From: Callipepla californica brunnescens
Taxonomy: Eukaryota; Chordata; Aves; Galliformes; Odontophoridae
DNA: 64,000 nucleotides
Direction: 5' to 3'
NCBI GenBank assembly: GCA_023055505.1
Contig: JALIRH010000002.1
Coordinates: 23,752,437 to 23,816,436 of the forward strand
Shown here: piece by piece, positions 10,639 through 22,074 of the stretch
Position numbering within the stretch: position 1 is the stretch's first letter
Layout: every line of letters begins with the position of its first letter
The notes under the pieces: model-generated
Seen by the model: only the letters and a program-made list of their open reading frames with translations
What the model was told of the DNA's origin: nothing
The model's database searches: none
Made by a program: the position numbers and the translations under genes

Positions 10639-12643
10639 ATTTTCCATATTACTACTGTAACAGTCTGTACTGTGGAACAATTCAAAACTGAATATGCATT
10701 TGTGTTAATCCATTACAGTCTATTGAGCTGGCTATACAGGGTTGTGTATCTTCAGAGTACTATGGTCTGTGTGATGAAGGAGGCCGGAGCAGATGATAGC
10801 AGTGTTTCCTCTGGCCTTCTAATGTATAAAACTATGAAAAGGTTATTGACTGTACACACAAATTAATTTTTATCAGAAAATACATTTTAAAAATTGAGTG
10901 TCAATTTACTGGATAGGCTGAGATGGAGGGAGACTCAAATGGCTCCAAAGGATCCGTTTCAAGTCTCCTGACTAAATGTAATACAAATTATAAATATTCA
11001 TATGAACTTTCGTTCTTTTTCTATGTTCAAATTGGGGCAAAGAGAGGGAACAATTGAAAAAATAGATAAAAGCTAATTTTATGAATGGAAGCAACAGAAA
11101 CTAATATACTCAAACATAAGGGGTAGACCTATGCTTTCCCTTGGCAGTGTACTCCACCTCTCAAGACTCCTTTGCTCATAAGCATTGTGGATTGAAAATG
11201 GTGTCAGACTTAATTTTTAATTTTCAGCTTTTTTCTGCTTTATTTCACAATTCTAATGTCAGTTAAGTGTAGTTTTTTGTTACCAAATTATATAGAATTG
11301 AATTCTACTTCACTGGTTAGAAAGAAGTGTGTAGGGTACATAACAGTGGAAGCTCGAGATTTCCTAATATAGTTTTTTTGTTTGTTTGTTTCACATTGGA
11401 ACCATTGCTAGTGCAATGCTTAAAAAAGACACAGCACAAATTGAATGGTGAATATTCCAGTCACTTCATTTTCAAGAAAGTAGAAATGCAAGCTATCACA
11501 CCATTAGCAGCCTAAACTGGAGGTAGCACAAGGTGAGGAATAACGATATGGCTTCAGGGGTTTGCTCTGTCCTGGCTCACATATCTTCTCAGAATGAGGC
11601 CAGGGTTTTATTACAAATTGCAGAGGTGGAGGAAGCTGTGTGCTATAGCAGTAGGAGATTTGATGCAGCCATTACAGAACAATAGCTCCTTGTCACCACT
11701 TGTTGCTGTCAGAACTTTCTTTGGAAAGCTCTATTTCCAGAAGTGTAAAGAAATGACTGCAACCTCACGAGCCACAAGAAAAATCATTATTATCAGTAGA
11801 AGGAACAAAAGTCACTGGCCAGTTCAGCGTTCAGCTATGCTGTAAATCAAATAATATTGTGTGAGAGTCAAGGAACAGATAACCTGTTATTGAATACAAT
11901 GCTGTAGAACAGATAAACCAGCACTAAAACATTAAGCATTCTTCCTTAGCTCACTGTGCACAGACTGCAGATAGAATGGTTCAAATAGGATAGGAGTGTT
12001 GAAACATATGTCAGTTACACAACCAGGTGCAAATTAACCATGTAACATATAATCATAAAATTAATGTTTCTGGTTCATACATGTAAGTCATTGAATTGTC
12101 TGCCAGTAATCTCATGAAAAAATTAATGTGTGAGTCCAGTCTATCTAGTCTACTCTTGTGACTTGTCATCAGAGATATTATACACTGGTAGAGAATGATG
12201 CTATCATGAATGCCATGAATGTTGAAAGTGTGTGATAAACACCAAAAGGATACTATTACTTGGTGTGGTCTGGCTCCATCTGACATTTGATCTAAAGTAG
12301 ACTCTAGTGTTAGACAACATAGATTCTGTTTGATAAGATATTTGATATATGTATGTAAATTGGAAAGCACAATGACAATCATGAGTTCATTTTTGGAAGG
12401 ATCATCAGTATGTGACCACAGAAAACATTACAAAGTATATAGATAGCACTGAACATATACATCATAAACAGGTTTTGTTTCTCAGTATTCATAAGCTTTA
12501 GCATATTATCTACAAATTACATTCAGTTTGTAGTTGCAGCTGCCTGTTATGTTGTTGAGGTATGACATTCTGGAGGATGTGAGATTATGGCAGCTCTGTG
12601 AATAGAGCCTTAAGTATTACTCTGCTCTGCTCATGGTAGTTGA

Positions 12644-12649
12644 AATAAA
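12644..12649 (+). terminator. MMP16: Candidate internal poly(A) signal AATAAA
   Basis: A canonical hexamer in GAAATAAATTTT, about 5.75 kb after the stop codon. No clear GT-rich downstream element stands out. Motif support only. Confidence 0.22.
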
Positions 12650-13488
12650 TTTTAAAGACAGATAAGATATAAATGAAGAAATGTTGATTCAAACTCGCAT
12701 ACTGAAGAGGATTTTCTGCACTTGGATGTGCATGCAGTATGGTGCTGCTTGCTGTTACATAAAACTACATAAATGCTAACCACTACATATGCAGCCATTC
12801 ATTATGGCACAAAGCTTTCCAGTCACACAGCATGGTTTCCTTTGCTTCTGTAAAATCACATTGTCCACAGCTGATAGTTATAATAGCCACTACATAAAGC
12901 AAAGTTTTCCATCTAGCTAATGGCCATCTCTACCCTATGAAATTGCATCACATCCTTTTTACAGCTACACACTTAATCCTGGCGAGCTCTCAGCATATCT
13001 TAATTCATAGCCTTCCATGCCCTGGCAGAAAAAAATATAAAAAATTTTGCTTTTGCAGTAAAATATATACTGAGCATTCTCTTCATTTTGCCATCTGGTA
13101 CTGACACATTAAATAATCTCTTTTACTTTGTGCCATGCACATGTTCTGGATCATCCATTTAGCCATCCATCATTCTGGGAACTGGGTTTCAGGGAAGTGG
13201 GATTAACAACAGAAGGCTGGTATAAAATAGCTTCCTGCAGTAACTGCTCAGACTTTAACAATATGACAGCAGAGTTTGAAGAGTTTTTAGGGAAGTATTA
13301 TATTACTCATGCACTGGTAATAGCACACTGTAACTGTGCCAGTCGGTGCATGTTGAGACAGGTTCACCACTTGCAGAGAGTAGTGTGTTAAATCAGAAAA
13401 TGATGTTTCTAAACCATATTTTCATTCTCACATGCTGGGATAGTTTTAAACTCAGACTGCATACGTTTTTATGACTTAAATGGCTGTA

Positions 13489-13494
13489 AATAAA
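13489..13494 (+). terminator. MMP16: Candidate internal poly(A) signal AATAAA
   Basis: A hexamer in GTAAATAAAATTG, followed by TGTAAGTCTTGTGG, which is moderately GT-rich. A plausible alternative polyadenylation site about 6.6 kb after the stop codon. Confidence 0.28.
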
Positions 13495-15375
13495 ATTGTA
13501 AGTCTTGTGGAAGCTGACAGTGCTTAGGTTCAGCATACAGTCAGTACAAACTCATGTATAAGGTGTAAAAAATCTTTGGTTCCCTTACTATAATTACACA
13601 GTCTCAAAGAGGAAAAAAGAGGAGGATGGTCAGTAGGGTAAAATGGTCATTTAAAATACTCTTTATTAGTTAGTATTAGCAATTACATGATATTCCACAT
13701 ACCCAAAAAAAGCTGTATTGTACAACTGATGTATTCGAGTGGGAGTGCACAGCCCTGTATTTATTTAAGCATACAGTGAATCTAAACAGAGATGCATATG
13801 TTATATATGCATTGCCTGGCTATTGCCACAGAATTGGCAGTGCACACATACTGATAATCTTCATATTTTATGGGATCACTATGTTGAAGTAAGCTCTGAG
13901 TAGTTTGCTTGAATATGAACAGAGCTTTGTACATTAGGAAGTGGTACATGTAATTAAGTGTATTTAGAAGGCATCATCAGCAATCTACAGTACTGTTTTA
14001 TATGATCATTACAAAGTACGGTTCACACCTGCAAGGCATAGCTTTGGTTTGCGTTTGCATAGTTACATTTTACCTCATATAGAGACGTGCTATGAACTCA
14101 GTCCATGAAAAATTAGGTAGATGAAAACTAAAAAAACATTAGGACGTTAATTAATACTTGCTCAACCCACAAAAACAGCTGAGATTCCTCTACCCAATAC
14201 AATTTAATCTTGACTAGGAATCCAGTATTAAAGGAATGTGTGATTATGTGAATAATCTATTCTCAGTTCTTGCACTGTATTTGGTGAAGTATTGTCAATT
14301 AAGTATATGTCTAACATCCATTCTTTGTGTGTTTCTAAAACCAATTGACATCTCTTGTCAATTCATGCTTATAAGTTTATAATTACTGTGTCATTCACTA
14401 TTACTGTCTTTCTGAGTCTTAATGAAAGCCATTTTATAGAATAGATCAAGGACTACGAATCTCCCTTCTTATCATACAAGTTTAACAGGCAGTCATTTCC
14501 TATCAATTTGACTTTGGCTTACAGTGAGGACAAATGCAGATTTTAGGGCTACACCATTGAAATCTTTCTCAGAGGAAACTTAAATTAGTCAAGAACTGTC
14601 TTACCACAAATTTTAAAATCCACAGGAGAATCAACTAGATCTTTTGATTAGAGGCAATAAACAGACACAAAAAATGCAGTGGCTGGGCATTTATTTTTTT
14701 TCTTTTATAGAATAATGTAAGAGAAGGAATAGGAACACTTTGGTTCATAATTGCAAGTGCAAAAACAAATTGACAGGTACAGAATGGACCAAGGATGACT
14801 GACACCACAGAAAATTGCATGTACCCACTACCTTGGTTACTGAAATTAGTACAGAAGAGATATGATCAGAAATTTGATGATAGCTTTAAAAGTGTTACTG
14901 ATCCCCCAAAATGATACTTCTTAGACCTCAGAAATTCCACTGAATTCTGAATTTGATGTCATTGCCCACTATACAGCAGTCAACCAAAAGGGCTCCTCAC
15001 TACAGTTTCTATAAATCTCACTACAAATACAGAGATATAGCACTCTATGTATATGCTGAAATTGTAAATAATTTGAGAAAGGATTACTCAAAACAGCAGC
15101 GTCCTGAATCGATGTTAAACAGTTGTCACAATGAAATATTCTTAGCTTTGTTTTCAAAAATTATAACCAGCTAGTTAACTATCATTTAAAGAACTCTGCT
15201 GGATGAAACATAAGAAGAAGCCTTTTCTTACATTAGTCCAAATTCAGTCATGTATCTCCATAATATCTCAGTCCATTTGATGTAATAGAAACAAATCTAT
15301 GCCCTCTGGACAACTCATATATTATTTCTTTATTTAAATTGATAAATAACTTAAAACTTCTGATACCTCCCTTCC

Positions 15376-15401
<26 letters not shown>
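15376..15401. repeat. T26 homopolymer run
   Basis: 26 consecutive T on the + strand in the putative 3' UTR. It could be the tail of an old minus-strand retroposed sequence, but the sequence to the right is not recognisable. A likely length-variable site. Confidence 0.85.
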
Positions 15402-15406
<5 letters not shown>

Positions 15407-16280
15407 GCCTTGATATGTTTCCTGTGTGATTGATCCAATTTTTTATGTATTCTAATCTTGGTAGACAGGTGAGAAAATATCTATTTACTCTATAGATAAA
15501 AGAAAAAAAAAGCTGTACCTCTCATTAATCATGTAAATTTTTACTGTTTATTATTAGGAAATGCAGCTTTTTCGTCTATGGTGAAATGATAGCACCTTCT
15601 CAAAAACGCCATTTTCACATTTGAGGAACTTGGTATATATCTTTCATTAAATCTTGTTCATTATCCAGTACTTTGATAGCTGAACTCCAAGTTATTCACT
15701 TCAGATTGCTAATATCTCTGACATCCACTGACACAGCCATCCTTTAACTCTTTTAAAATGATGTGACACAGCCAGCACTGATCGACATAGGCTCCATATT
15801 TGCATCTCATGGCTGTTCCACTACTAATTTGTACAATAATATAACGACACAGATTTACTGCTTTTCATGGCAGCCCTTGCATAACATTTACATTCACACT
15901 TTCTGTGTAAAATGAGCAGTCTAGAAATCTGCATTTTATAATGTTCTGGTATTATTTGCAGTGGTTCAAGTTCTTGTCTTTAAATTTTTTCTCTTTTTTC
16001 TTTGCATTCCACAGCCTATGATCTATGTGGTGATATTCCAACAATAATTGTAGGGCTGGACTCCATTCTCTACCACAAGTCAATGCATACATGAACACTG
16101 ACCATCATTAAATTATTGCTGTTGCATAACAGACTGTTGCATGGCAGAAAGCTTTCCTACTTGCATTAGCATCCTAAATTTTATGCATCACAAATGACAT
16201 ATTTATGAAGAACCCTCTCTTTCATCTGATACTGTTGGCTGGGAGCTAGATTCATTACACAGTTCAGTCACGGCTTGCAG

Positions 16281-16360
16281 AGAATCACCAAATTGTAGGG
16301 GTTGGAAGGGACCTCTGGAGATCATCTACTCCAACCCCCCTCTTAAAGCAGTCTCCCTAA
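16281..16360 (-). mobile_element. CR1 LINE 3'-end fragment
   Basis: AGAATCACCAAATTGTAGGG, then GTTGGAAGGGACCTCTGGAG, then ATCATCTACTCCAACCCCCC is the CR1 3' terminus read on the minus strand. Similarity ends after about 80 bp at AGCAGTCTCCCT. This is the only transposon remnant I recognise between 6.9 and 18 kb. Confidence 0.85.
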
Positions 16361-17583
16361 AAAAGTACAAGTGTTTGCCTTTTTTAAGTTTACTGCAGGA
16401 GATAAATGTTCCTGTATGCTCAGAAGATGTTTGAAGGAGGTGAGTTCTGCTCCCTGCCAGTCCAGTGGTTAGCATTGTTAGCAGCTGGCTAACATGTATG
16501 GTGGTTTTTGTCTGTGTGTAGTCAGAGTTTGATATAGTTATATACAAAAGGGTACATTTTTTGCATACTGCATTCACATTCTTATTTCCATTACTTTCCA
16601 AAGATACTCTTTACTTTCTATCCAAGTGCTATAATTTTATATCTACCAGAACATGATTTTTTTCTTTCTGTTGGGCATTATTAGTGATTTTAGCAGCTGA
16701 TTCAATTTTCCGTTTAGTTGCCATTCTTTCCTCCACCTAATTCCCTGTAATTCCAGAAGTAACTGTTCTGGTTCCAGTATGTTATCTAGAACTTCATACA
16801 CTTATGAGTCTCTTCTCACTCCTCACACCATGATATGCTTGTTTATCCTCCACCTCTGAGAAAGAAGCAGCAAACTTTTCATGTAAAGACAAGGTATAGT
16901 AGCTAGGATATCTGAAAGTAGTTTTATTCATAACACGACTGTAAAACCCACACATTGAAAAACAGCAACTCTTATCAGGCTCTATTTCTTGAACAACCCA
17001 ACAATTGCTCACTTAATTTAAAAAGCCTGACAAATAAGGCACGTGATTTCTCTGTGTGATGTAAATTTCTTGTCTGTGTTCCTTTTCTCTGTGTAGCCCC
17101 ATGCATTTCATGTCCATGTTGGTTCATTAGAATGTATGTTATTAACAAAATAACTGGAGCATTTATTTTTTTCTGCAACAAAATTTCATGTTATTATTAT
17201 TTTATTTCATTTTATTTTATTTTATTGGCTCACACAGCATTCTATACAGTAACCTTTTTATAACTGACATATGTTATTCCTTCAGGTAGCTTCTACTGAC
17301 AAACACAAAGCTTGTTTGTGTGCAAATGCAAGGCTGACTAAATGGTGCTAAAGTGTATTATGACTGTCAGATATTATCAGGCAAAATTTTGTGGTGCTTA
17401 GACTGATTTTTTTCATTGATTTTATTGATCAATGCATTGAACAGTGTTTTATTATACACAAGTTGTCTTTTATTAGTAAATCAAGACCTCATATTGCATT
17501 GTTAAACAAAATGGGTTAATTAATCTATGTAACAGCTCACCAAGCTATTATCTCTTTAACTCCTTATAATGTTGTGTCATTAA

Positions 17584-17597
17584 AGGTCAAGGGGTCA
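17584..17597 (+). promoter_or_regulatory. DR2-like nuclear-receptor half-site pair
   Basis: AGGTCA, two bases (AG), then GGGTCA: two direct half-sites with 2-bp spacing, the DR2 layout used by RAR/RXR and some orphan receptors. It sits in a transposon-free stretch just before the predicted end of the MMP16 transcript. Function is speculative, and chance is the default explanation. Confidence 0.2.
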
Positions 17598-17965
17598 TGA
17601 TAATAATCTCATTGCTGTAGACCATTAACAAGACTGAACATTTTCAACAAAGTACTTATGTTTACAATGCTATAACCCTTTGACTGCTGCGGCAACCTTT
17701 AACCACAGAAAGTCACATGCTAGAATCATCATTATGGTTCTTGCCATGGCAATCAAAGAGTTAAGGGCTGTGCAGTGATTTGTTTTATATTTATTAATTT
17801 ATATTTATTTTGTTTTCATTTGAGAAGGGGGGAATTGGGGTGGGGCAGTTCTTGTCTGCTGTAAGTGTCTTAACCAAGGGAAGGGTTAAAATGGCTTTTT
17901 TATACTATTGCATCTTATGTACTTACCATGGTTTCATTGTGTTGTAATTAAAAAAAAAATCTGTC

Positions 17966-17971
17966 AATAAA
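17966..17971 (+). terminator. MMP16: Predicted distal MMP16 poly(A) signal
   Basis: AATAAA in CTGTCAATAAATAAG. The full set of elements is visible: TGTA at 17919 upstream, the hexamer, a plausible cleavage zone around 17985-17995, and a GT-rich downstream element (GCATTGTGGTTTACTTGG, about 18003-18020). Transposon density rises sharply within 1 kb after it, consistent with the end of a constrained transcript. Confidence 0.5.
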
Positions 17972-17990
17972 TAAGAGAACAGAAAAAAAA

Positions 17991-18764
17991 GTTTCATAAA
18001 CGCATTGTGGTTTACTTGGTATAAATTACTGTAAGAATTATAACTGCTGCTCTAGATACAGTAGAACATTACAACCTTATCTCCAAGACAGCCTTAGCTT
18101 CAGAGAAGGAATTCATAACAGATGCTGATAATATAGAGAGATACTGCTATCTGGATACTAGCAAGGTGAAATAAGCACTAGTTAATTTTTAAAATAAAAA
18201 TAGAATAGAGAGAACTAATTTGTATGAAAAAGAAGAAGAATAGTAGTGGACCTGCTTCTGTAATGTCTGAAGGCCACTCATTAGGGTTTACTGTCACAAT
18301 TGCTACAAACAAATAATGAACAGGTGTCTGTATTTCTTCCCTTCTTATGTGTAAAGAAAACCATGAAAAGTATAGTGTAAATAAAACATGAGTCTACTGA
18401 TTCAGGCTAGAAAATAGTCCCCATTTATCTTTGTCTACAGGTGATTGACACAAAACACCAGTTCTGAATGTAAAGATTTAAAGTGTCTTAAATATCTTAG
18501 TGTCTTAAGTTCAAGGAAGTATGTTATCTGAAAGATAACAATTAAAAAAAAAAAAAGAACCTTCCAAACTAATCCATGTCTTCTTCATATCATTCACTTC
18601 ATAGGTGGAGATGCAGCAAAAATTATAAAACTTATTAGTTAACATCAGCTAAATATTTGGACTTCAATAATTGCCAATGGAATTAAAACTTAAGAGTATA
18701 TGATGTATGACTTTCTTCACTTCAGCACACCATAATATGGCATGCAGCTCTGCAAAACAGTTAT
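17991..18764. other. Intergenic DNA, nothing recognised
   Basis: AT-rich sequence with poly-A runs (for example about 18543-18555) between the predicted MMP16 transcript end and the first intergenic CR1. No ORF or RNA gene is supported. Confidence 0.6.
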
Positions 18765-19016
18765 ACAGAAAAAGACCTGGAGGTCCTGCTGAAAAGCAAG
18801 TTGTACTTGAGTCAGCAATGTGTCATTAAGATGTCTAACAATATTCCTGGCTTCATTAGGGGAAGTATCTCCACCAGTTCGAGGTAAATGATCCTTCCAC
18901 TCAATATTGGTGAGGCCACAGTTGGAGTGCTGGATCCATTTCTTGGGCCCTCAGTACAAGAGAGACCTGAGCATACTGGAAACACCCTAACAAGGGGCCA
19001 TAAAGATGATCAAACA
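18765..19016 (+). mobile_element. CR1 LINE segment A (lacks its 3' end here)
   Basis: AAAGACCTGGAGGTCCTGCT, then GTACTTGAGTCAGCAATGTG corresponds to the CR1 ORF2 region encoding DLGVLLxSKLxxSQQC. It continues through GTGAGGCCACAGTTGGAGTG and CCTCAGTACAAGAGAGACCT to AAGATGATC. It then stops abruptly where segment B begins at an earlier point of the CR1 sequence. CR1 copies normally keep the 3' end and lose the 5' end, so the missing 3' end suggests interruption. Several frameshifts; non-functional. Confidence 0.8.
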
Positions 19017-20150
19017 ATGTCTTTAGCAAGGGAAGTTCATGCCTGATCAATCTGGTGGCCTTTTATGACGGAGTGATGGTATTGGTGGACAAAGGGAAGG
19101 CAAGTTACATCACCTACCTGGACCTCTGCAAGGGATTTGATACAGTTCATCACTATATTCTTTTATCTAAATTGGAGTGATATATATTTGAGGAATGGAG
19201 TATTCAGTGGATAAGGAATACGTTGGAGCGTCACAGCTGCAGGGTTGTGGTCTATCTCCAGGTGGAGGCCCGTAATGAGAAGTATCTCCCTGAGATCTGT
19301 CTTGGATCCGGCAATCTTCGATATCTTCATCAATTATATAAGTGATAGGATTGAGTGCCCCCTCGGCAAATTTGCTGAAGATGCAAAGTTGACTGGTGCG
19401 GCTGATAAAGAAGAAGGAAAAGATGCCATCCAGAGGGAGTTTGATAAACTCATAAGGTGGGCCATTGTGAACCTAACGAGGTTCAACAAAGCAAAGGGCA
19501 AGGTTTTTGAACCTGAGGTAATCCAAAATACGTATAATACAAGCTGTGGAAAGAAATCCTTGAGAGCAGCCCTGCTGAGAAGGACTTAGGAGTCCTGATA
19601 GATGAAAAATGAGCCAGCAGTGAGCACTCGTATTCTGGATTCCATCAGAAGAGAGGTGGTCAGCAGGGTGAAGGAGATGATTGTCCCCCTTTATTCTGCC
19701 CTTGTGAGGTCCCAGCTTGTGTACTGCATCCAAAACTGGGGCCCCCAATGCAGGAAGGATGTGGAGTTTTTTGAGAGGGTCCAGAGAAAGGCCAAGAGGA
19801 TGATCCAAGGCTTAGAGCACCTCTCCTAAGAAGAAAGGCTGAAGGAATTAGGCTTGTTCATCCTGGAAAAGAGAAAGCTGCAGCGAGACCCCATTGCAGC
19901 CTTCCAGTACTTAAAGGGAGTTTACAAAGATGAGAGAAATCAACTTTTTACATGGGTAGTGATAGGACAAGGGGGAATGGTTGGTTTTAAACTAAAGGAA
20001 CAAAGTTTTAGGTTAGATGTCAGGGGGAAGTTCTTAAGTGAGAGAATGCTGATGTGCTGGAACAGATTGTCCAGAGAGGCTGTGGATGCCCCATCCCTCG
20101 AGGTTTTTAAGGCCAGGTTGGATGGGGCTTCGGGCAATTGATCTAGTACT
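19017..20150 (+). mobile_element. CR1 LINE segment B with reverse-transcriptase relic
   Basis: A longer CR1 piece. [11 protein letters not shown] (about 19121-19153) is the DFSKAFDTV motif of the CR1 reverse transcriptase. KFAEDAKLTGAAD (about 19368-19406) is the catalytic FADD box with the second Asp changed to... FAED, that is, the first acidic position after Ala is Glu. Downstream are RFNKAKGK, a QRKAKRMIQGLEHLS segment (about 19779-19827), and the LFILEKRKL and GNGxxLK-type C-terminal region. It ends near GGGCAATTGATCTAGTACTT without the usual octamer tail. Frameshifts and stops leave only 60-115-codon pieces. It lies in the same orientation as A and C. Confidence 0.88.
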
Positions 20151-20449
20151 TGGTATAGTGGCTGGCAGCCATGCCTGAGGCTGTTGCCTCATGCCAGGAC
20201 AAGAGGCAATGGGCACAAACTGGACCGCGGAAGGCATTACTGTGTAGATGACTGAGCACTGTCACATGTTCCACTGATACTTTGTGGATTCTCACTTCTT
20301 GGAGATACTCGAAATCTATCTCAACATGGTTGTAGACAAACACCATATGTCCCTGCACTTGAGAAAGGTTTGGACCACATGGCCTCCACAGATCCCTTTT
20401 AATCTCAACTACTCATTTTTTCTGTGATTCTGTGATTCTATGATTCAGT
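20151..20449 (+). mobile_element. CR1 LINE segment C, 3' end with octamer tail
   Basis: GCCAGGACAAGAGGCAATGGGC and the following sequence through TTCTTGGAGATACTCGAAAT and GGACCACATGGCCTCCACAG is the 3' region of CR1. The array TTCTGTGATTCTGTGATTCT at about 20418-20445 is the CR1 tail. It starts at a point of the CR1 that overlaps the end of B, so it is not a simple continuation of B. It may be the 3' remainder of segment A after B inserted, or a third copy. Confidence 0.82.
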
Positions 20450-21630
20450 GTTTGTTCCATTAAATACATAAATAGGAATTTTCACTTAAGTGCCCCTTTC
20501 ATATATTATGTTTTTTTTTCTCCTGGTATGAAATTTTCAAGTTATAACTCAGGAAAACCAGAATGAATAAGCTGCAAAACCAAGGCAGCATCCAAGAAAA
20601 TAAGAATAACAGAAAGTAACCAATTTTTTTCATATATGTTTTTGTATTAATATTGAATTTCTGGAAAGCTCCCAGGCTGACATAGGTATTGCTGCCACAC
20701 TAGCAACATTCATTATATTGATGTGAAGTTTGGTTTGCAACTCATTTATTCTTTCACAAGTCACTTCAAGAAACAACTCCTAAAGAGCATGCTTAATTGC
20801 CCAGATGTTTCTGTGAAATTACTGTCATTAATCACTGTATTGATTCTCTTCTGTTTTCCAGGATTCTTCTATTTTTAAATATTCCCCTGAAGTGACATGC
20901 AAAAGCATCCCTGTTTTCCATGACTTGCTTGCTTGCTGTCTAACTGCTAGATGAAAGATTTATTGTGCAGTGCTTTTGTTTTATGGTTCATAGGCCTTTC
21001 TTTTTTCTGCTTCTCCATCATCTGACAATCTCACCATGACATATGGCTGTAGTTCCCTGGTTTCTACACTGAGAACTTGTTACCTTGTCCCACTGGCCTG
21101 CATATCTCTGCTAATATTTCCATTAAAGTAATACATTCAGCTTGCAAAGACTAAGGAGTGTTTCAATTTGTGGGTTTTTTTTTTTATTCTTCTTATTATT
21201 ATTTAGTTGTTTGTTTGTTTGCTTATTGTTGTGAAAGATGATATAGGGTATCTGAATACTGTTACAGTGTCAAATAATTTAGTTCCCTAATGTCTTCCAG
21301 TTCTGTTTCCTTGACTGTTAACTCTGTGTGCGCATTGTAGTTTCTCTTTTGAATTGCACCAATTAAGATCTTTAAGAAACAACAAACAAAAAACCTGCTT
21401 TCTTTTGGAGACAGTTATTCCAGGATCCACTCTGGCCTAATGAACAGGACATCATCATTCCTTCTATATGACCCCAGAAAATATAGCTCTTTGTGTAATA
21501 ATGTATCTTCCAAAAATATCTAAATTAGAAAAGAAGCAGAATCATTCCACTCTGTGTTCAGTTTATTTACAAAAATAATGAGTTTGTAAGCCTTTTTTGG
21601 ATACAACTGACATCCAGTCATGGTGCCCTA
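20450..21630. other. Intergenic DNA, nothing recognised
   Basis: AT-rich DNA with a T-rich run (about 21175-21190) and a TTTG-rich patch (about 21208-21222). I recognise no gene or repeat. Confidence 0.55.
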
Positions 21631-22074
21631 GAGTAAGGCCACAAAAGTACTCAGAGGGCTGAAACACCTCCTCTCCGAGGTCAGACTTAGAGAGCTGTGG
21701 CTTTTAAGCCTGGAGAAGAGAAGGCTATGAGGCCTTCCAGTACCTAAAGGGAGCCTACAGGAAAGCTGGGGAGAAACTTGTTATAAAGACATGTAGCAAC
21801 AGAATGAGGGGAAATGGCTTTAAACTGGAATAAGGTAGATTTTCATTAGATATCAGGAAGAAATTATTTGCTGTGAGAGTGGTGAGACGATGGAACATAT
21901 TGTCCAGTGAGGCTGCAGATGTCCCCTTCCTAGAAGAATTCAAAGTCAGACTGGATGTTGCTTTGAGCAACTTCGTCTAGTGGGAGGTGTCCCTGCCTAT
22001 AGCAGGGTGGTTGGAACTGGATGATCTTAAAACCCCCTTCCCAACCCAAGCTAGGCTATGATTCTATGACTCTA
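21631..22074 (+). mobile_element. CR1 LINE, 3'-terminal copy
   Basis: Runs from AGTAAGGCCACAAAAGTACT through CCTCTCCGAGGTCAGACTTA (the CR1 LxHLSxExRL region) and a short deletion after GAGAAGAGAAGGCTATGAGG. It passes the GTGTCCCTGCCTATAGCAGG segment and ends at GGCTATGATTCTATGACTCT, the CR1 octamer end. Plus orientation, 5'-truncated, with no intact frame. Confidence 0.9.

Larger units (their letters stand above)
6893..17990 (+). other. MMP16: Putative very long MMP16 3' UTR
   Basis: About 11 kb of AT-rich non-coding DNA follows the stop codon. I infer a 3' UTR for three reasons. There is no other gene in the interval. Only one tiny CR1 fragment (16281-16360) occurs here, whereas the following 46 kb is full of CR1 and LTR copies. 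A good mRNA end lies at 17.9-18.0 kb: TGTA at 17919, TTGTAATT near 17942, AATAAA at 17966, and a GT-rich stretch at about 18004-18020. Mammalian MMP16 transcripts are known to be very long with multi-kilobase 3' UTRs, which agrees. Earlier AATAAA motifs at 8243, 10633, 12644 and 13489 could give shorter forms. No RNA evidence is available here, so the end point is a prediction. Frames within the interval look like chance. Confidence 0.55.

Noticed and set aside
19245..20141. Two + frames (114 and 95 codons) as host genes
   Set aside because: Both are reverse-transcriptase pieces of a dead CR1 (KFAEDAKLTG, QRKAKRMIQGLEHLS).
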